Assembly (NCBI GenBank): GCA_964482025.1
Contig: CAYZVN010000005.1
Coordinates: 12,826-76,825, forward strand
Direction: 5' to 3'
Length of the DNA stretch: 64,000 nucleotides
Source of the DNA: UBA5868 sp964482025
Lineage (GTDB): Bacteria; Pseudomonadota; Gammaproteobacteria; Pseudomonadales; Cellvibrionaceae
Shown: positions 8,820-17,139 of the stretch, in pieces
How the letters are laid out: the number at the start of each line of letters is the position of its first letter
Numbering within the stretch: the stretch's first letter is position 1
Made by a program: the position numbers and the translations under genes
The notes under the pieces: model-generated
What the model was told of the DNA's origin: nothing
The model's database searches: none
What the model saw: only the letters and a program-made list of their open reading frames with translations

Positions 8820-8839
8820 TCAAAACGGAGGCAACCATC

Positions 8840-9184
8840 ATGGCAACCATCTTCAGCAAGATCATTGCGGGGGAGATCCCGACAGAATTCCTTTATCAGG
8901 ATGATCTGTGCGTGTGCATCCGAGACATAGCGCCGCAAGCACCTACACACTTATTAATTATCCCCAAAAAACCGATAAGCACTCTGGCCGATGCCGGGGC
9001 CGAGGATCAGACGTTGCTGGGGCATTTGCTATTGAAAGCGGGCGACATTGCTCGCCAGATGGGTGTAGGGGATGCATTCCGGTTGGTCATCAATAATGGC
9101 GCCGATGCTGGGCAGACGGTATTTCATTTGCACATCCACCTGCTTGCCAACAAACAATTCAGCGAAGGCAGTTTAGGCATGTAA
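8840..9184 (+). CDS. HIT-family nucleotide-binding protein (HinT-like)
   Basis: 114 residues, complete. It shows the opening IFSKIIAGEIPTEFLYQDD, the AP.HLLIIPKK strand and the histidine triad HLHIHLL near residue 102. HinT-type proteins hydrolyse adenosine phosphoramidates; in bacteria they can remove AMP from lysyl-adenylate and other substrates. A strong ribosome site (CGGAGGC) precedes the ATG. It is the last gene of the yheS-side run, with 148 bases separating it from alaS. Confidence 0.95.
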   Translation: MATIFSKIIAGEIPTEFLYQDDLCVCIRDIAPQAPTHLLIIPKKPISTLADAGAEDQTLLGHLLLKAGDIARQMGVGDAFRLVINNGADAGQTVFHLHIHLLANKQFSEGSLGM

Positions 9185-9332
9185 AGCGTGCCACTATGAC
9201 TCATATCGGCATCTGCGACCGCGGATGCCCTATGCTCGAAGCCGGGCAACCCTTATACTTGACACCTTTTTTGCGGGCGCACGATTGCCCTGACACTTGC
9301 GTCTGACGATCTTTACCGGATTTGGTTGATTT

Positions 9333-11924
9333 ATGAAAAGTGCTGAAATTCGCCAAGCATTTCTATCCTATTTTGCCCGCAATGGACACACACCGGTTCC
9401 GAGCAGCTCGCTCGTGCCCGGAAATGATCCCACACTGCTGTTTACCGCCGCTGGGATGGTGCAATTTAAAGATGTTTTTCTCGGTGCAGAAAAGCGCCCT
9501 TACACTCGTGCCGCCAGTGCTCAGCGCTGCGTGCGCGCGGGCGGCAAGCACAATGATCTGGAAAATGTCGGTTATACCGCTCGGCACCACACCTTCTTTG
9601 AGATGCTCGGCAACTTTAGTTTCGGCGATTATTTCAAGCGCGACGCCATCCGCTTTGCCTGGGAGTTCCTCACCGATGTATTGCAGTTGCCGCCGGAGCG
9701 CCTTTGGATCACCGTCCATTTAAGTGACGACGAAGCGGCGGATATCTGGATTAACGAAATTGGGGTAAGCCCTCAGCGGTTTTCGCGCCTAGACGAGGAT
9801 AACTTCTGGCAGATGGGCGACACTGGGCCCTGTGGTCCGAGTTCGGAGATCTTTTACGATCATGGGCCGGACGTGCCCGGTGGGCCACCGGGCAGCCCGG
9901 ACGATGGGCTCGACCGCTATATCGAAATTTGGAATCTGGTGTTTATGCAGTTTGAGCGCCAGGCCAACGGCGAGTTGGTGCCGCTGCCCAAACCCTCAGT
10001 CGATACCGGGATGGGTCTTGAGCGCATTGCTGCGGTGATGCAGGGAGTCCACAGCAACTACGAGATCGACCTGTTCCAGGCATTACTACACGCCACCTCA
10101 GAGGTGACCGGATGCCGTGACTTGGAAGAGAAATCTCTTCGCGTCATCGCGGATCACATACGCTCCTGCGCATTTTTAATTGCCGATGGTGTGTTGCCCT
10201 CTAACGAAGGTCGGGGGTATGTGCTGCGCCGAATTATTCGCCGGGCGGTTCGTCATGGCCACAAAGTCGGTCAGCAAAAGCCGTTTTTCCATAAGCTGGT
10301 GGCAGCGTTGGTGGTCCAGATGGGCGAAGCCTATCCCGATTTGGCCGCCCAGCAGCAGCACATTGAGAAAGTTTTATTGGCTGAAGAAGAGCAGTTTGCC
10401 AAGACGCTCGACAAAGGCTTGGCGGTGCTGGAAGGGAAGCTCAATACTTTGGCTGGCACTGTGATTCCGGGCGATGTGATTTTTACGCTTTACGACACTT
10501 ACGGTTTTCCTGCGGACTTGACCAACGACATCGCGCGCGAGCGCGGCTTGACCTTGGATATGACGGCGTACGATGCTTTGATGGAGCAACAGCGTGAGCG
10601 CGCCCGCTCCTCTGGTGCTTTTAAAGTCGACTATACAACCGGCCTCGATCTAACCGGCGAAACAGCCTTTAAAGGTTATGACGGACTCAGTTGTGAAACC
10701 TCCGTAACGGCATTGGTGCGCGGGCGCTTCCAGGTGGATCGCCTCTCCGAAGGCGAGGAGGGCGTGGTGGTGTTGGAAAACACGCCTTTTTATGCCGAGT
10801 CCGGTGGTCAGGTAGGTGATAGCGGCGTTATTGAAAGTGCGTCGGGGCGCTTTGAAGTGCTGGACTGCCAAAAAGATGGCAATCATCACCTGCATATTGG
10901 TCGAGTTACTCGCGGTGAGCTTGTTCTCAATGCACAGGTTAGCGCCACCGTCGGCCAAGGTGTGCGTCAGGCGACCGCTTTAAATCACTCGGCAACACAC
11001 TTATTGCACGCCGCGCTAAGGCAAGTGTTAGGCACTCATGTTGCGCAGAAGGGCTCACTGGTTGACTCTCAGCGCTTGCGTTTTGACTTTGCTCATTTTG
11101 AAGCGGTGAGCGACGAGCAAGTGCAGCAAATTGAAGCTCTAGTAAACGACCAAATCCGCCAGAACACGGAGATTGCCACTGAGGAATGTGATATCGAAGA
11201 GGCTCGGCAAAAAGGTGCGCTTGCGCTGTTTGGCGAGAAGTACGGCGAACGTGTGCGCGTGTTGACTATGGGAGACGGCTTTTCCGTCGAGCTTTGCGGC
11301 GGCACTCATGCCAAGCGCACGGGGGATATAGGCCTGTTTCGTATTACCTCGGAGTCGGGAATTGCATCTGGGGTAAGAAGGATTGAAGCGGTAACCGGCG
11401 CCGGAGCGTTTGACTATATGACGCAGGCTCAGAAAAAACTGGCGATTGCTGCGCAAATGTTAAAGACCGCACCGGATTCCGTGGTGGAAAAGCTGGATGC
11501 TCTGCTGGCGCACAATCGACAGCTGGAAAAAGAGCTAGTCGCGCTCAAGAGTAAGTTAGCAGCTGCGTCCATTGACGAATGGCTCAATGAGGCCGAAGAG
11601 ATAAAAGACGTTCGCGTGTTGGTGAAACTGGTTGACGGAAATGACGCGAAGTTGCTGCGCGATCTGGTTGATCGGTTGAGAAATAAGCTAGGTCGATCCG
11701 CCGTACTGCTGGCCGGCACTGACGGCGAGCGCGTTAATTTAGTGGCGGGTGTCAGTAAAGATGCGACCGCGATTATAAAAGCTGGCGACATGGTAAAAAC
11801 CGTCGCTGAGCAGATTGGCGCCAAGGGTGGTGGCCGCCCCGATATGGCTCAGGGAGGAGGGCAAGATAACGGCAATCTTCCGCAAGCCCTGACGGCGTTG
11901 AAAGAATCACTCCGCCAAAGTTGA
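9333..11924 (+). CDS. alaS: Alanine-tRNA ligase
   Basis: Cytoplasmic class II aminoacyl-tRNA synthetase, 863 residues. The catalytic domain starts with IRQAFLSYFARNGHTPVPSS and contains motif 2-like RCVRAGGKHNDLENVG; the tRNA-recognition domain follows; the editing domain holds HSATHLLHAAL and CGGTHAKRTGD, the four zinc/editing ligands; a C-terminal coiled coil and DHHA1-like end (GGGRPDMAQGGG) complete it. Order alaS-lysC-csrA-tRNA-Ser is the same as in Pseudomonas. No unusual feature. Confidence 0.98.
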   Translation: MKSAEIRQAFLSYFARNGHTPVPSSSLVPGNDPTLLFTAAGMVQFKDVFLGAEKRPYTRAASAQRCVRAGGKHNDLENVGYTARHHTFFEMLGNFSFGDYFKRDAIRFAWEFLTDVLQLPPERLWITVHLSDDEAADIWINEIGVSPQRFSRLDEDNFWQMGDTGPCGPSSEIFYDHGPDVPGGPPGSPDDGLDRYIEIWNLVFMQFERQANGELVPLPKPSVDTGMGLERIAAVMQGVHSNYEIDLFQALLHATSEVTGCRDLEEKSLRVIADHIRSCAFLIADGVLPSNEGRGYVLRRIIRRAVRHGHKVGQQKPFFHKLVAALVVQMGEAYPDLAAQQQHIEKVLLAEEEQFAKTLDKGLAVLEGKLNTLAGTVIPGDVIFTLYDTYGFPADLTNDIARERGLTLDMTAYDALMEQQRERARSSGAFKVDYTTGLDLTGETAFKGYDGLSCETSVTALVRGRFQVDRLSEGEEGVVVLENTPFYAESGGQVGDSGVIESASGRFEVLDCQKDGNHHLHIGRVTRGELVLNAQVSATVGQGVRQATALNHSATHLLHAALRQVLGTHVAQKGSLVDSQRLRFDFAHFEAVSDEQVQQIEALVNDQIRQNTEIATEECDIEEARQKGALALFGEKYGERVRVLTMGDGFSVELCGGTHAKRTGDIGLFRITSESGIASGVRRIEAVTGAGAFDYMTQAQKKLAIAAQMLKTAPDSVVEKLDALLAHNRQLEKELVALKSKLAAASIDEWLNEAEEIKDVRVLVKLVDGNDAKLLRDLVDRLRNKLGRSAVLLAGTDGERVNLVAGVSKDATAIIKAGDMVKTVAEQIGAKGGGRPDMAQGGGQDNGNLPQALTALKESLRQS

Positions 11925-12116
11925 TGCGAATGAAAATATTTTGCGCAATTGGTCGCTTTTTGCCGGTGGCCAGTTAACAACCGGGGGCAATTCGTGTTTA
12001 ATTGGCGCCCCTCAGGCTGGCATCGCAAAGTCAGGTTCTGGGCTCGGTAAAAAACAATGGTGGTTTTGGCCGTTATCGCCACAACCGTAACGGGGATTAT
12101 CTGAAATAGGCACAGC

Positions 12117-13346
12117 ATGAGTCTGATTGTGCAGAAGTACGGTGGTACCTCTGTTGGCACTATAGAGCGCATCAAGGCGGTCGCGGCCAAAGTTTGTAAG
12201 TATCGCCAGCAAGGGCACGACATTGTCGTGGTCCTTTCCGCCATGAGCGGTGAAACCAACCGTCTCATAGGTCTGGCGAAGGAAATTCAAAAGAATCCTG
12301 ACCCGCGTGAGCTGGATGTTCTGGTCTCCACCGGAGAGCAGGTCACCATCGCGCTGCTGTGTATGGCGCTAATGGAAATGGGGCAGGATGCGCGCTCTTA
12401 TACGGGTACACAAGTCAAAATCTTAACGGATAGCGCGCACACCAAAGCGCGTATTCAGAAGATTGATGTAGAGCGCATGCAGGCCGACTTGAAGGCAGGG
12501 CGAGTGGTTGTCGTCGCCGGCTTTCAGGGGGTCGATGCGATCGGCAATATCACGACTTTGGGGCGCGGCGGTTCCGATACCACTGGAGTGGCGTTGGCGG
12601 CTGCACTGAAAGCGGATGAGTGCCAAATTTATACGGATGTTGACGGGGTTTACACCACCGATCCCCGAGTGGACGAAAAGGCGCGTCGGCTCGAAAAGGT
12701 TACCTTCGAAGAAATGCTGGAAATGGCTAGCCTCGGCTCCAAGGTGCTGCAGATCCGCGCAGTGGAGTTTGCGGGCAAATATAATGTTCCCCTGCGTGTC
12801 TTATCGTCATTCCAGGATGGCCCTGGCACATTGATCACCACTGATGAGGAATTGTCGACTATGGAACAAGCTGTAGTCTCCGGGATTGCTTTTAATCGCG
12901 ATGAAGCCAAGATCGCTGTGCGCGGCGTGCCGGATCAGCCGGGCGTGGCTGCGCGTTTGCTGGCCCCCATTGGTGAGGCCAATATTGAAATCGACGTCAT
13001 TGTTCAAAATATCGCCGCTGACCAAACAACGGACTTTACCTTCACGGTGAACCGCTCGGAGATGAACAAGGCTCGTCAAGTGGTGCAGAAAGTTGCTGAC
13101 GAGCTGGGCGCGAGAGAAGTGGTGGCCGATGATTCAATCGTAAAGATATCGGTCGTAGGAGTAGGCATGCGCTCACATGCCGGTGTGGCGTCCACTATGT
13201 TCAAAGCGCTCGCAGCCGAAAATATTAATATCCAGATGATCACGACATCGGAAATCAAAGTGTCTGTGATTATCGATGAGAAATATTTAGAACTGGCTGT
13301 GCGCACCTTGCACACTGCGTTCGGGCTAGATAAAGCCACCGCCTAA
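12117..13346 (+). CDS. lysC: Aspartate kinase (lysine/threonine branch)
   Basis: 409 residues; phosphorylates aspartate, the first step to lysine, threonine, methionine and diaminopimelate. The kinase domain begins IVQKYGGTSVG and includes GRGGSDTTGVALAAAL; two ACT domains fill the C-terminal third (VRGVPDQPGVAARL, SVVGVGMRSHAGVA). Residue Met249 (ATG at 12861, MEQAVVSGIAF) aligns with the start of the separately translated beta subunit in alpha2-beta2 aspartokinases such as that of Corynebacterium, so an internal start is possible. A second, ectoine-dedicated aspartokinase lies 4 kb downstream. Confidence 0.96.
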   Translation: MSLIVQKYGGTSVGTIERIKAVAAKVCKYRQQGHDIVVVLSAMSGETNRLIGLAKEIQKNPDPRELDVLVSTGEQVTIALLCMALMEMGQDARSYTGTQVKILTDSAHTKARIQKIDVERMQADLKAGRVVVVAGFQGVDAIGNITTLGRGGSDTTGVALAAALKADECQIYTDVDGVYTTDPRVDEKARRLEKVTFEEMLEMASLGSKVLQIRAVEFAGKYNVPLRVLSSFQDGPGTLITTDEELSTMEQAVVSGIAFNRDEAKIAVRGVPDQPGVAARLLAPIGEANIEIDVIVQNIAADQTTDFTFTVNRSEMNKARQVVQKVADELGAREVVADDSIVKISVVGVGMRSHAGVASTMFKALAAENINIQMITTSEIKVSVIIDEKYLELAVRTLHTAFGLDKATA

Positions 13347-13371
13347 CTATATGATGATTGGCGCGCCAGCT

Positions 13372-13551
13372 CTGTGAGATTTTTGCAGGGCCCGCATCAA
13401 AAAAACCCTCAGAGGGTACTCACAGGCCTTAGCTCAGACCCACATCCATAGTGGGTATAAAAAAATAGAAGGGTCTGGTTAATGCCGCCGAAGGTGCAGC
13501 CTCTCCGGGCTACATCGTCGGTCTCACAGGATGAATGTAAGGAGAAAACCG
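13372..13551 (+). promoter_or_regulatory. csrA leader with CsrA-binding motifs and competing helices
   Basis: Directly upstream of csrA lies ACAGGATG (13526-13533), a close match to the CsrA consensus core ACARGGAUG, and a second GGA in the ribosome site (TAAGGAGA, 13538-13545). This suggests autoregulation as in E. coli. CTGTGAGA (13372-13379) can pair with TCTCACAG (13522-13529), enclosing the leader. Inside, ACCCAC (13438-13443) can pair with GTGGGT (13451-13456), or the overlapping CAGACCC (13435-13441) can pair with GGGTCTG (13471-13477); the two helices exclude each other. The pairings are read by eye and the 8-bp closing stem could be chance. Confidence 0.5.
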
Positions 13552-13755
13552 ATGTTAATATTGACCCGCCGTATTGGCGAAACCTTGATGGTTGGTGATG
13601 ATGTAACGGTCACTGTGTTGGGAGTTAAAGGTAATCAAGTGCGTATAGGCGTTAATGCACCGAAAGAAATTGCCGTACACCGCGAAGAAATTTATCAGCG
13701 CATTCAGCGAGAAAAACAACAGCAGCACGAGCCTGAGCCCGGCAACTCGCTGTAA
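13552..13755 (+). CDS. csrA: Carbon storage regulator CsrA (RsmA)
   Basis: 67-residue dimeric RNA-binding protein that represses or stabilises mRNAs by binding GGA motifs near ribosome sites; it controls carbon storage, motility and biofilm. The sequence MLILTRRIGETLMVGDD and the RNA-contact segment IAVHREEIYQRI are those of the family. An in-frame ATG at 13531 exists, but the ribosome site AAGGAG lies between the two ATGs and is placed 7 bases before 13552, so the downstream start is used. The leader carries likely CsrA sites. Confidence 0.97.
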   Translation: MLILTRRIGETLMVGDDVTVTVLGVKGNQVRIGVNAPKEIAVHREEIYQRIQREKQQQHEPEPGNSL

Positions 13756-13839
13756 GATTTTTAAATATCAATGCTGATATAAATCCAAATAATCTCTGCA
13801 TAACTATTTGAATTTTGTCAGTTTGTTGTTATTATTCTG

Positions 13840-13948
13840 CACCTCCTTTGCAGGCACTATTTCACAGCGAAGGAGGTGTCAAAATACGAATAATTTATTT
13901 GGTTATCGTATTTTGTTTAAACAAAAACTTTCCGTTCTGAAAGTTTTT
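13840..13948 (+). repeat. Three consecutive inverted repeats between csrA and tRNA-Ser
   Basis: CACCTCCTT (13840-13848) pairs with AAGGAGGTG (13870-13878); AAAATACGA (13881-13889) with TCGTATTTT (13906-13914); AAAAACTTTC (13923-13932) with GAAAGTTTTT (13939-13948). All three are perfect. The last ends in five Ts only three bases before the tRNA and could terminate csrA transcription or be a processing signal. Confidence 0.6.
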
Positions 13949-13951
13949 GCC

Positions 13952-14047
<96 letters not shown>

Positions 14048-14147
14048 TGTCTGCTCAACAACTCTAGCTTTTCTTCATGTTTCCTCTGTCTCTTATCTGC
14101 GTCGGATCCCAGCGGATGAGTAGACGCGGGCCTGCCTTGGCGTTTTG

Positions 14148-14633
14148 TCACATCTCATCCGTTCGATCCAATGCGCCCACCTCCAAGAAAGGTGAAGCGT
14201 CAATTTGATCGGCATCCATCATGGCCGCCAAGCGCTGCAGGCTGCTCAAAATCATATTTTGCTCCCAGCTTTCCAGTTTGCGAAAGCGCTCAACAAATTG
14301 TTCCTGTAGGGGAATGGGCGCGCGATCCAGTACTTTTTCTCCCTCTTCGGTCAGGTGCAGCCAGACAAACCGTTTATCCGTTTCCGAGCGTTTTCGGATA
14401 ATCAGCCCGCGACTTTCCAGGCGGCCAATGATGTTGGTAACGGTCGCTTGGCTGAGACTAATCTGGTTGGCGAGGGTGCCGATTGTGGAGTCTTCTTTAT
14501 TGTTGCGGATGGCCTGCATCAACATAAGTTGCGGCGCGGTTAGTCCGACTGTTTTGGTTAGTCTTTTGGAGTGGATGTCCGCCGCGCGGATGACGCGTCG
14601 CAGGGCGGTTAGTACCTCGTGAATCTGGGTCAT
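14148..14633 (-). CDS. ectR: MarR-family regulator, likely EctR (repressor of the ectoine operon)
   Basis: 161 residues with a winged helix: IGTLANQISLSQATVTNIIGRLESRGLIIRKRSETDKRF is the recognition helix and wing region (described in shortened form), ending in TEEGEKVLDRAP. It is divergent from ectA, the arrangement described for EctR1 in halotolerant methylotrophs and other ectoine producers, where it represses ectABC-ask. Two TTAGA-type palindromes in the 207-base gap to ectA are plausible operators. The exact ligand or osmotic signal is unknown for the family. Confidence 0.85.
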   Translation of the reverse strand: MTQIHEVLTALRRVIRAADIHSKRLTKTVGLTAPQLMLMQAIRNNKEDSTIGTLANQISLSQATVTNIIGRLESRGLIIRKRSETDKRFVWLHLTEEGEKVLDRAPIPLQEQFVERFRKLESWEQNMILSSLQRLAAMMDADQIDASPFLEVGALDRTDEM

Positions 14634-14661
14634 TCATAAGCCTCGTTCATTTTCGACATTA

Positions 14662-14674
14662 TCTAATGGTTAGA
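14662..14674. promoter_or_regulatory. Secondary candidate EctR site
   Basis: TCTAATGGTTAGA is an inverted repeat (TCTAA-TGG-TTAGA) sharing its half-site with the stronger palindrome 40 bases away. It lies just upstream of the ectR start, which would fit autoregulation. Inferred only from symmetry. Confidence 0.4.
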
Positions 14675-14712
14675 GTGTTCTTTCATCCATCGCGATATTT
14701 TTGCTCCAAATA

Positions 14713-14730
14713 TACTTAGATGTCTAAGTA
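14713..14730. promoter_or_regulatory. Candidate EctR (MarR-type) operator
   Basis: TACTTAGATGTCTAAGTA is a perfect palindrome around a two-base centre, in the ectR-ectA divergent region. Its length and shape fit MarR-family operators. Another half-site TTAGATGG follows at 14746. Confidence 0.6.
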
Positions 14731-14778
14731 ATAAAATATCGTTTTTTAGATGGATTCCACAAAAAATTGTGATTTTGC

Positions 14779-14807
14779 TTGTGATGAAAGCGGTTATAGC
14801 CGATAAT
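14779..14807 (+). promoter_or_regulatory. Candidate sigma-70 promoter of ectA
   Basis: TTGTGA (14779-14784), 17-base spacer, GATAAT (14802-14807): four and five of six consensus bases. Transcription would start near 14814, which favours the ectA ATG at 14841 over upstream starts. Confidence 0.5.
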
Positions 14808-14840
14808 TCTTCGGCTCAAGTCCTTAGAGCAGTAAGTATT

Positions 14841-15413
14841 ATGACAGAACGCTTAGACAGATTCGGCGGGGAAGCAGTGGCAGAGAAATACACTAACCCC
14901 GATCAGAAGACCGAAATCTGTGTGCGTAAGCCAACTGCGATGGATGGCCTGGCCGTTCATAGGCTTATCGCACAGTGCCCGCCGCTCGACCCCAACTCCG
15001 TTTATTGCAACCTGCTGCAGTGCTCTCATTTCGCTGACACCTCTGTTCTGGTTGAGGCGCAGGGCGAAGTTGCCGCTTTTATGTCCGGATACGTCAAACC
15101 TACCGACGCCGAAGTACTATTTGTTTGGCAGGTGGCAGTAGCAGAAGCTTGGCGAGGACGCGGTTTAGCGGGACGGATGCTGGAGGCCCTGCTTCAGCGG
15201 CGGGAGTTGCGCGCAATTCGATTTCTCGAAACTTCTATAACCCCCTCCAACGAAGCTTCAGCAAACCTATTTCGGCGATTTGCTGACAAACATCAGGCTT
15301 CGTTAACCACCTCAATTTTATTTTCGCAGGCCGAGCATTTTGCCGGCCGCCACGATGACGAAGTGCTCTTTCGCATCGGACCGTTTGGTCCGCAGAAGAG
15401 TTCGTCGCAATAA
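14841..15413 (+). CDS. ectA: L-2,4-diaminobutyrate N-acetyltransferase
   Basis: Second step of ectoine synthesis: acetylates diaminobutyrate at N-gamma using acetyl-CoA. GNAT fold, 190 residues from this start. Family motifs are CPPLDPNSVYCNLL (substrate site) and VAVAEAWRGRGLAGRMLEALL (acetyl-CoA site). A GTG at 14769 would add 24 residues but would lie upstream of the likely promoter, so I chose the ATG at 14841; its ribosome site is weak. First gene of ectA-ectB-ectC-ask. No ectoine hydroxylase (ectD) is found in the window. Confidence 0.93.
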   Translation: MTERLDRFGGEAVAEKYTNPDQKTEICVRKPTAMDGLAVHRLIAQCPPLDPNSVYCNLLQCSHFADTSVLVEAQGEVAAFMSGYVKPTDAEVLFVWQVAVAEAWRGRGLAGRMLEALLQRRELRAIRFLETSITPSNEASANLFRRFADKHQASLTTSILFSQAEHFAGRHDDEVLFRIGPFGPQKSSSQ

Positions 15414-15428
15414 CTAAGGGAGAACCCT

Positions 15429-16700
15429 ATGTCGATATTTCAAGAGACAGAATCCAATGTCATGGTTTACGCGCGCTCGTTTCCTGTGACCTTTACCAGA
15501 GCGACCGGCGAGTTTTTATATGATCAAGACGGCGAAAAATACTTGGACTTTCTCGCGGGGGCAGGGTCACTCAACTACGGCCACAATAATCCGACATTGA
15601 AATCTGCGTTGTTGAGCTATATCGAAAGTGACGGCATCACCCACGGACTGGATATGCACACAGAAGCTAAGGCTCGCTTTCTCGAAGCGTTTCAGGGCAA
15701 TATTTTGCTTCCACGCGATATGAATTATCGTTTTCAATTTACCGGTCCCACCGGTACAAATGCGGTGGAAGCTGCCTTGAAGCTGGCTCGTAAAGTCAAA
15801 AAACGCCAGAACATAGTGGCATTTACGAATGGTTTTCATGGCGTATCACTCGGCGCAGCGGCGGCGACTGGTAACCGCTTGCATCGCGGCGGTGCGGGAG
15901 TGCCGCTAACGAATGTTACACGTATGCCATATTGCGGCTATCACGGTCAGGATGTGGATACGCTTAAAATTTTTGAGCAGCAACTGAATGATCCTTCCAG
16001 TGGTTTGGATTTGCCTGCGGCAGTAATCGTCGAAGTGATCCAAGGGGAGGGCGGTTTAAATACCGCAAAAGATGCGTGGTTGCGTGGCCTGGAAAAAATC
16101 TGTCGCAAATTCGATATATTGTTGATCGTCGATGATATACAGGCTGGCTGTGGTCGATCGGGGCAGTTCTTCAGCTTTGAAAGCAGCGGCATAAAGCCGG
16201 ATATGATCACTCTGTCAAAATCACTCAGTGGTTTTGGTCTGCCAATGGCGGTGGTGTTGCTTGCTCCCGAGCTGGATCAGTGGAGCCCCGGTGAGCACAA
16301 CGGTACTTTTCGCGGTAATAATCACGCGTTCGTAACAGCGGCTGCGGCTTTAGAAAACTACTGGGCCGACGACACTTTCATTCGCAGTGTGCAGCACAAA
16401 GCCAGCATTATCAGCAAGACTTTGAAATCCATATCCGATCGTCACGGCAATACCACACTGCGGCCCAGAGGGCGAGGTTTGATGCAGGGGTTGGCATGTC
16501 CGTCCGGTGAAATTGCCTCGCGTATTAGCCGCGAAGCCTTCGCGCGTAAACTCATTATTGAAACATCTGGAAACCGCGGCCAAGTGGTGAAGTGTCTCTG
16601 TCCTTTAACTATTGAGGAAGAAAATCTTCGCGACGGCTTGTCGCGCCTGGCCGACAGCATAGATGCCGTACTTAAGCAGCCCGTTTCCGCCGCTTCCTGA
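15429..16700 (+). CDS. ectB: Diaminobutyrate-2-oxoglutarate transaminase
   Basis: First step of ectoine synthesis: transfers an amino group from glutamate to aspartate semialdehyde. Class III PLP enzyme, 423 residues. It shows FTGPTGTNAVEAALKLARK (phosphate-binding region), FHGVSLGA, DDIQAGCGRSG (Asp contacting the PLP ring nitrogen) and the Schiff-base Lys264 in LSKSLSGFGLPMAV. A good ribosome site (AAGGGAGAA) precedes the ATG; it starts 15 bases after ectA. Confidence 0.97.
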   Translation: MSIFQETESNVMVYARSFPVTFTRATGEFLYDQDGEKYLDFLAGAGSLNYGHNNPTLKSALLSYIESDGITHGLDMHTEAKARFLEAFQGNILLPRDMNYRFQFTGPTGTNAVEAALKLARKVKKRQNIVAFTNGFHGVSLGAAAATGNRLHRGGAGVPLTNVTRMPYCGYHGQDVDTLKIFEQQLNDPSSGLDLPAAVIVEVIQGEGGLNTAKDAWLRGLEKICRKFDILLIVDDIQAGCGRSGQFFSFESSGIKPDMITLSKSLSGFGLPMAVVLLAPELDQWSPGEHNGTFRGNNHAFVTAAAALENYWADDTFIRSVQHKASIISKTLKSISDRHGNTTLRPRGRGLMQGLACPSGEIASRISREAFARKLIIETSGNRGQVVKCLCPLTIEEENLRDGLSRLADSIDAVLKQPVSAAS

Positions 16701-16710
16701 GGAGTAATAA

Positions 16711-17109
16711 ATGATTGTCCGAAATTTAGATGCAGCCAACCAGACTGATCGACGAGTAGTCAGTGAAGGATGGGAAAGTACCCGCTTGTTATTGCGCAAC
16801 GACAATATGGGTTTTTCCTTTCACATCACAACGATTTACGAAGGTGCCGACCTGAACATGCATTATCAGAACCACCTGGAATCTGTGTATTGCATTAGCG
16901 GTGAGGGTGAAGTGGAAAGCCTTGAAGATGGCAAGGTTTATCCTATCTCTCCAGGAGTCATTTATATTCTCGATAAGCACGATCGCCATCGATTGCGTGC
17001 GAAGACAGAAATGAAAATGGCCTGTGTATTCAACCCGCCTCTGCACGGCAAAGAAGTGCATGATTCTAGCGGCGCCTATCCGCTGGAAGCTGAAACAGTT
17101 GAAAGCTGA
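16711..17109 (+). CDS. ectC: L-ectoine synthase
   Basis: Closes N-gamma-acetyldiaminobutyrate to ectoine by loss of water. Small cupin protein, 132 residues, within the usual 125-140. The opening MIVRNLDAANQTDRRV, the cupin strand HYQNHLESVYCISGEGEVE and DKHDRHRLRA show the metal-site region. It lies 10 bases after ectB behind GAGGAG. Complete and ordinary. Confidence 0.97.
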   Translation: MIVRNLDAANQTDRRVVSEGWESTRLLLRNDNMGFSFHITTIYEGADLNMHYQNHLESVYCISGEGEVESLEDGKVYPISPGVIYILDKHDRHRLRAKTEMKMACVFNPPLHGKEVHDSSGAYPLEAETVES

Positions 17110-17139
17110 GCCTAATACCCAGATAGACAGGGGGACTCG

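Noticed and set aside
9258..9300. Sigma-70 promoter of alaS from TTGACA
   Set aside because: A good -35 box is present, but no acceptable -10 box at 16-18 bases.
11925..12116. Lysine riboswitch before lysC
   Set aside because: The gap is long enough, but no lysine-riboswitch core or terminator/antiterminator pair could be recognised by eye. A covariance-model search would decide.
13372..13551. Known riboswitch class (TPP, lysine, glycine) in the csrA leader
   Set aside because: Short resemblances such as GGTTAATGCC and GCCGAAGG occur, but the remaining conserved core of each class is missing.
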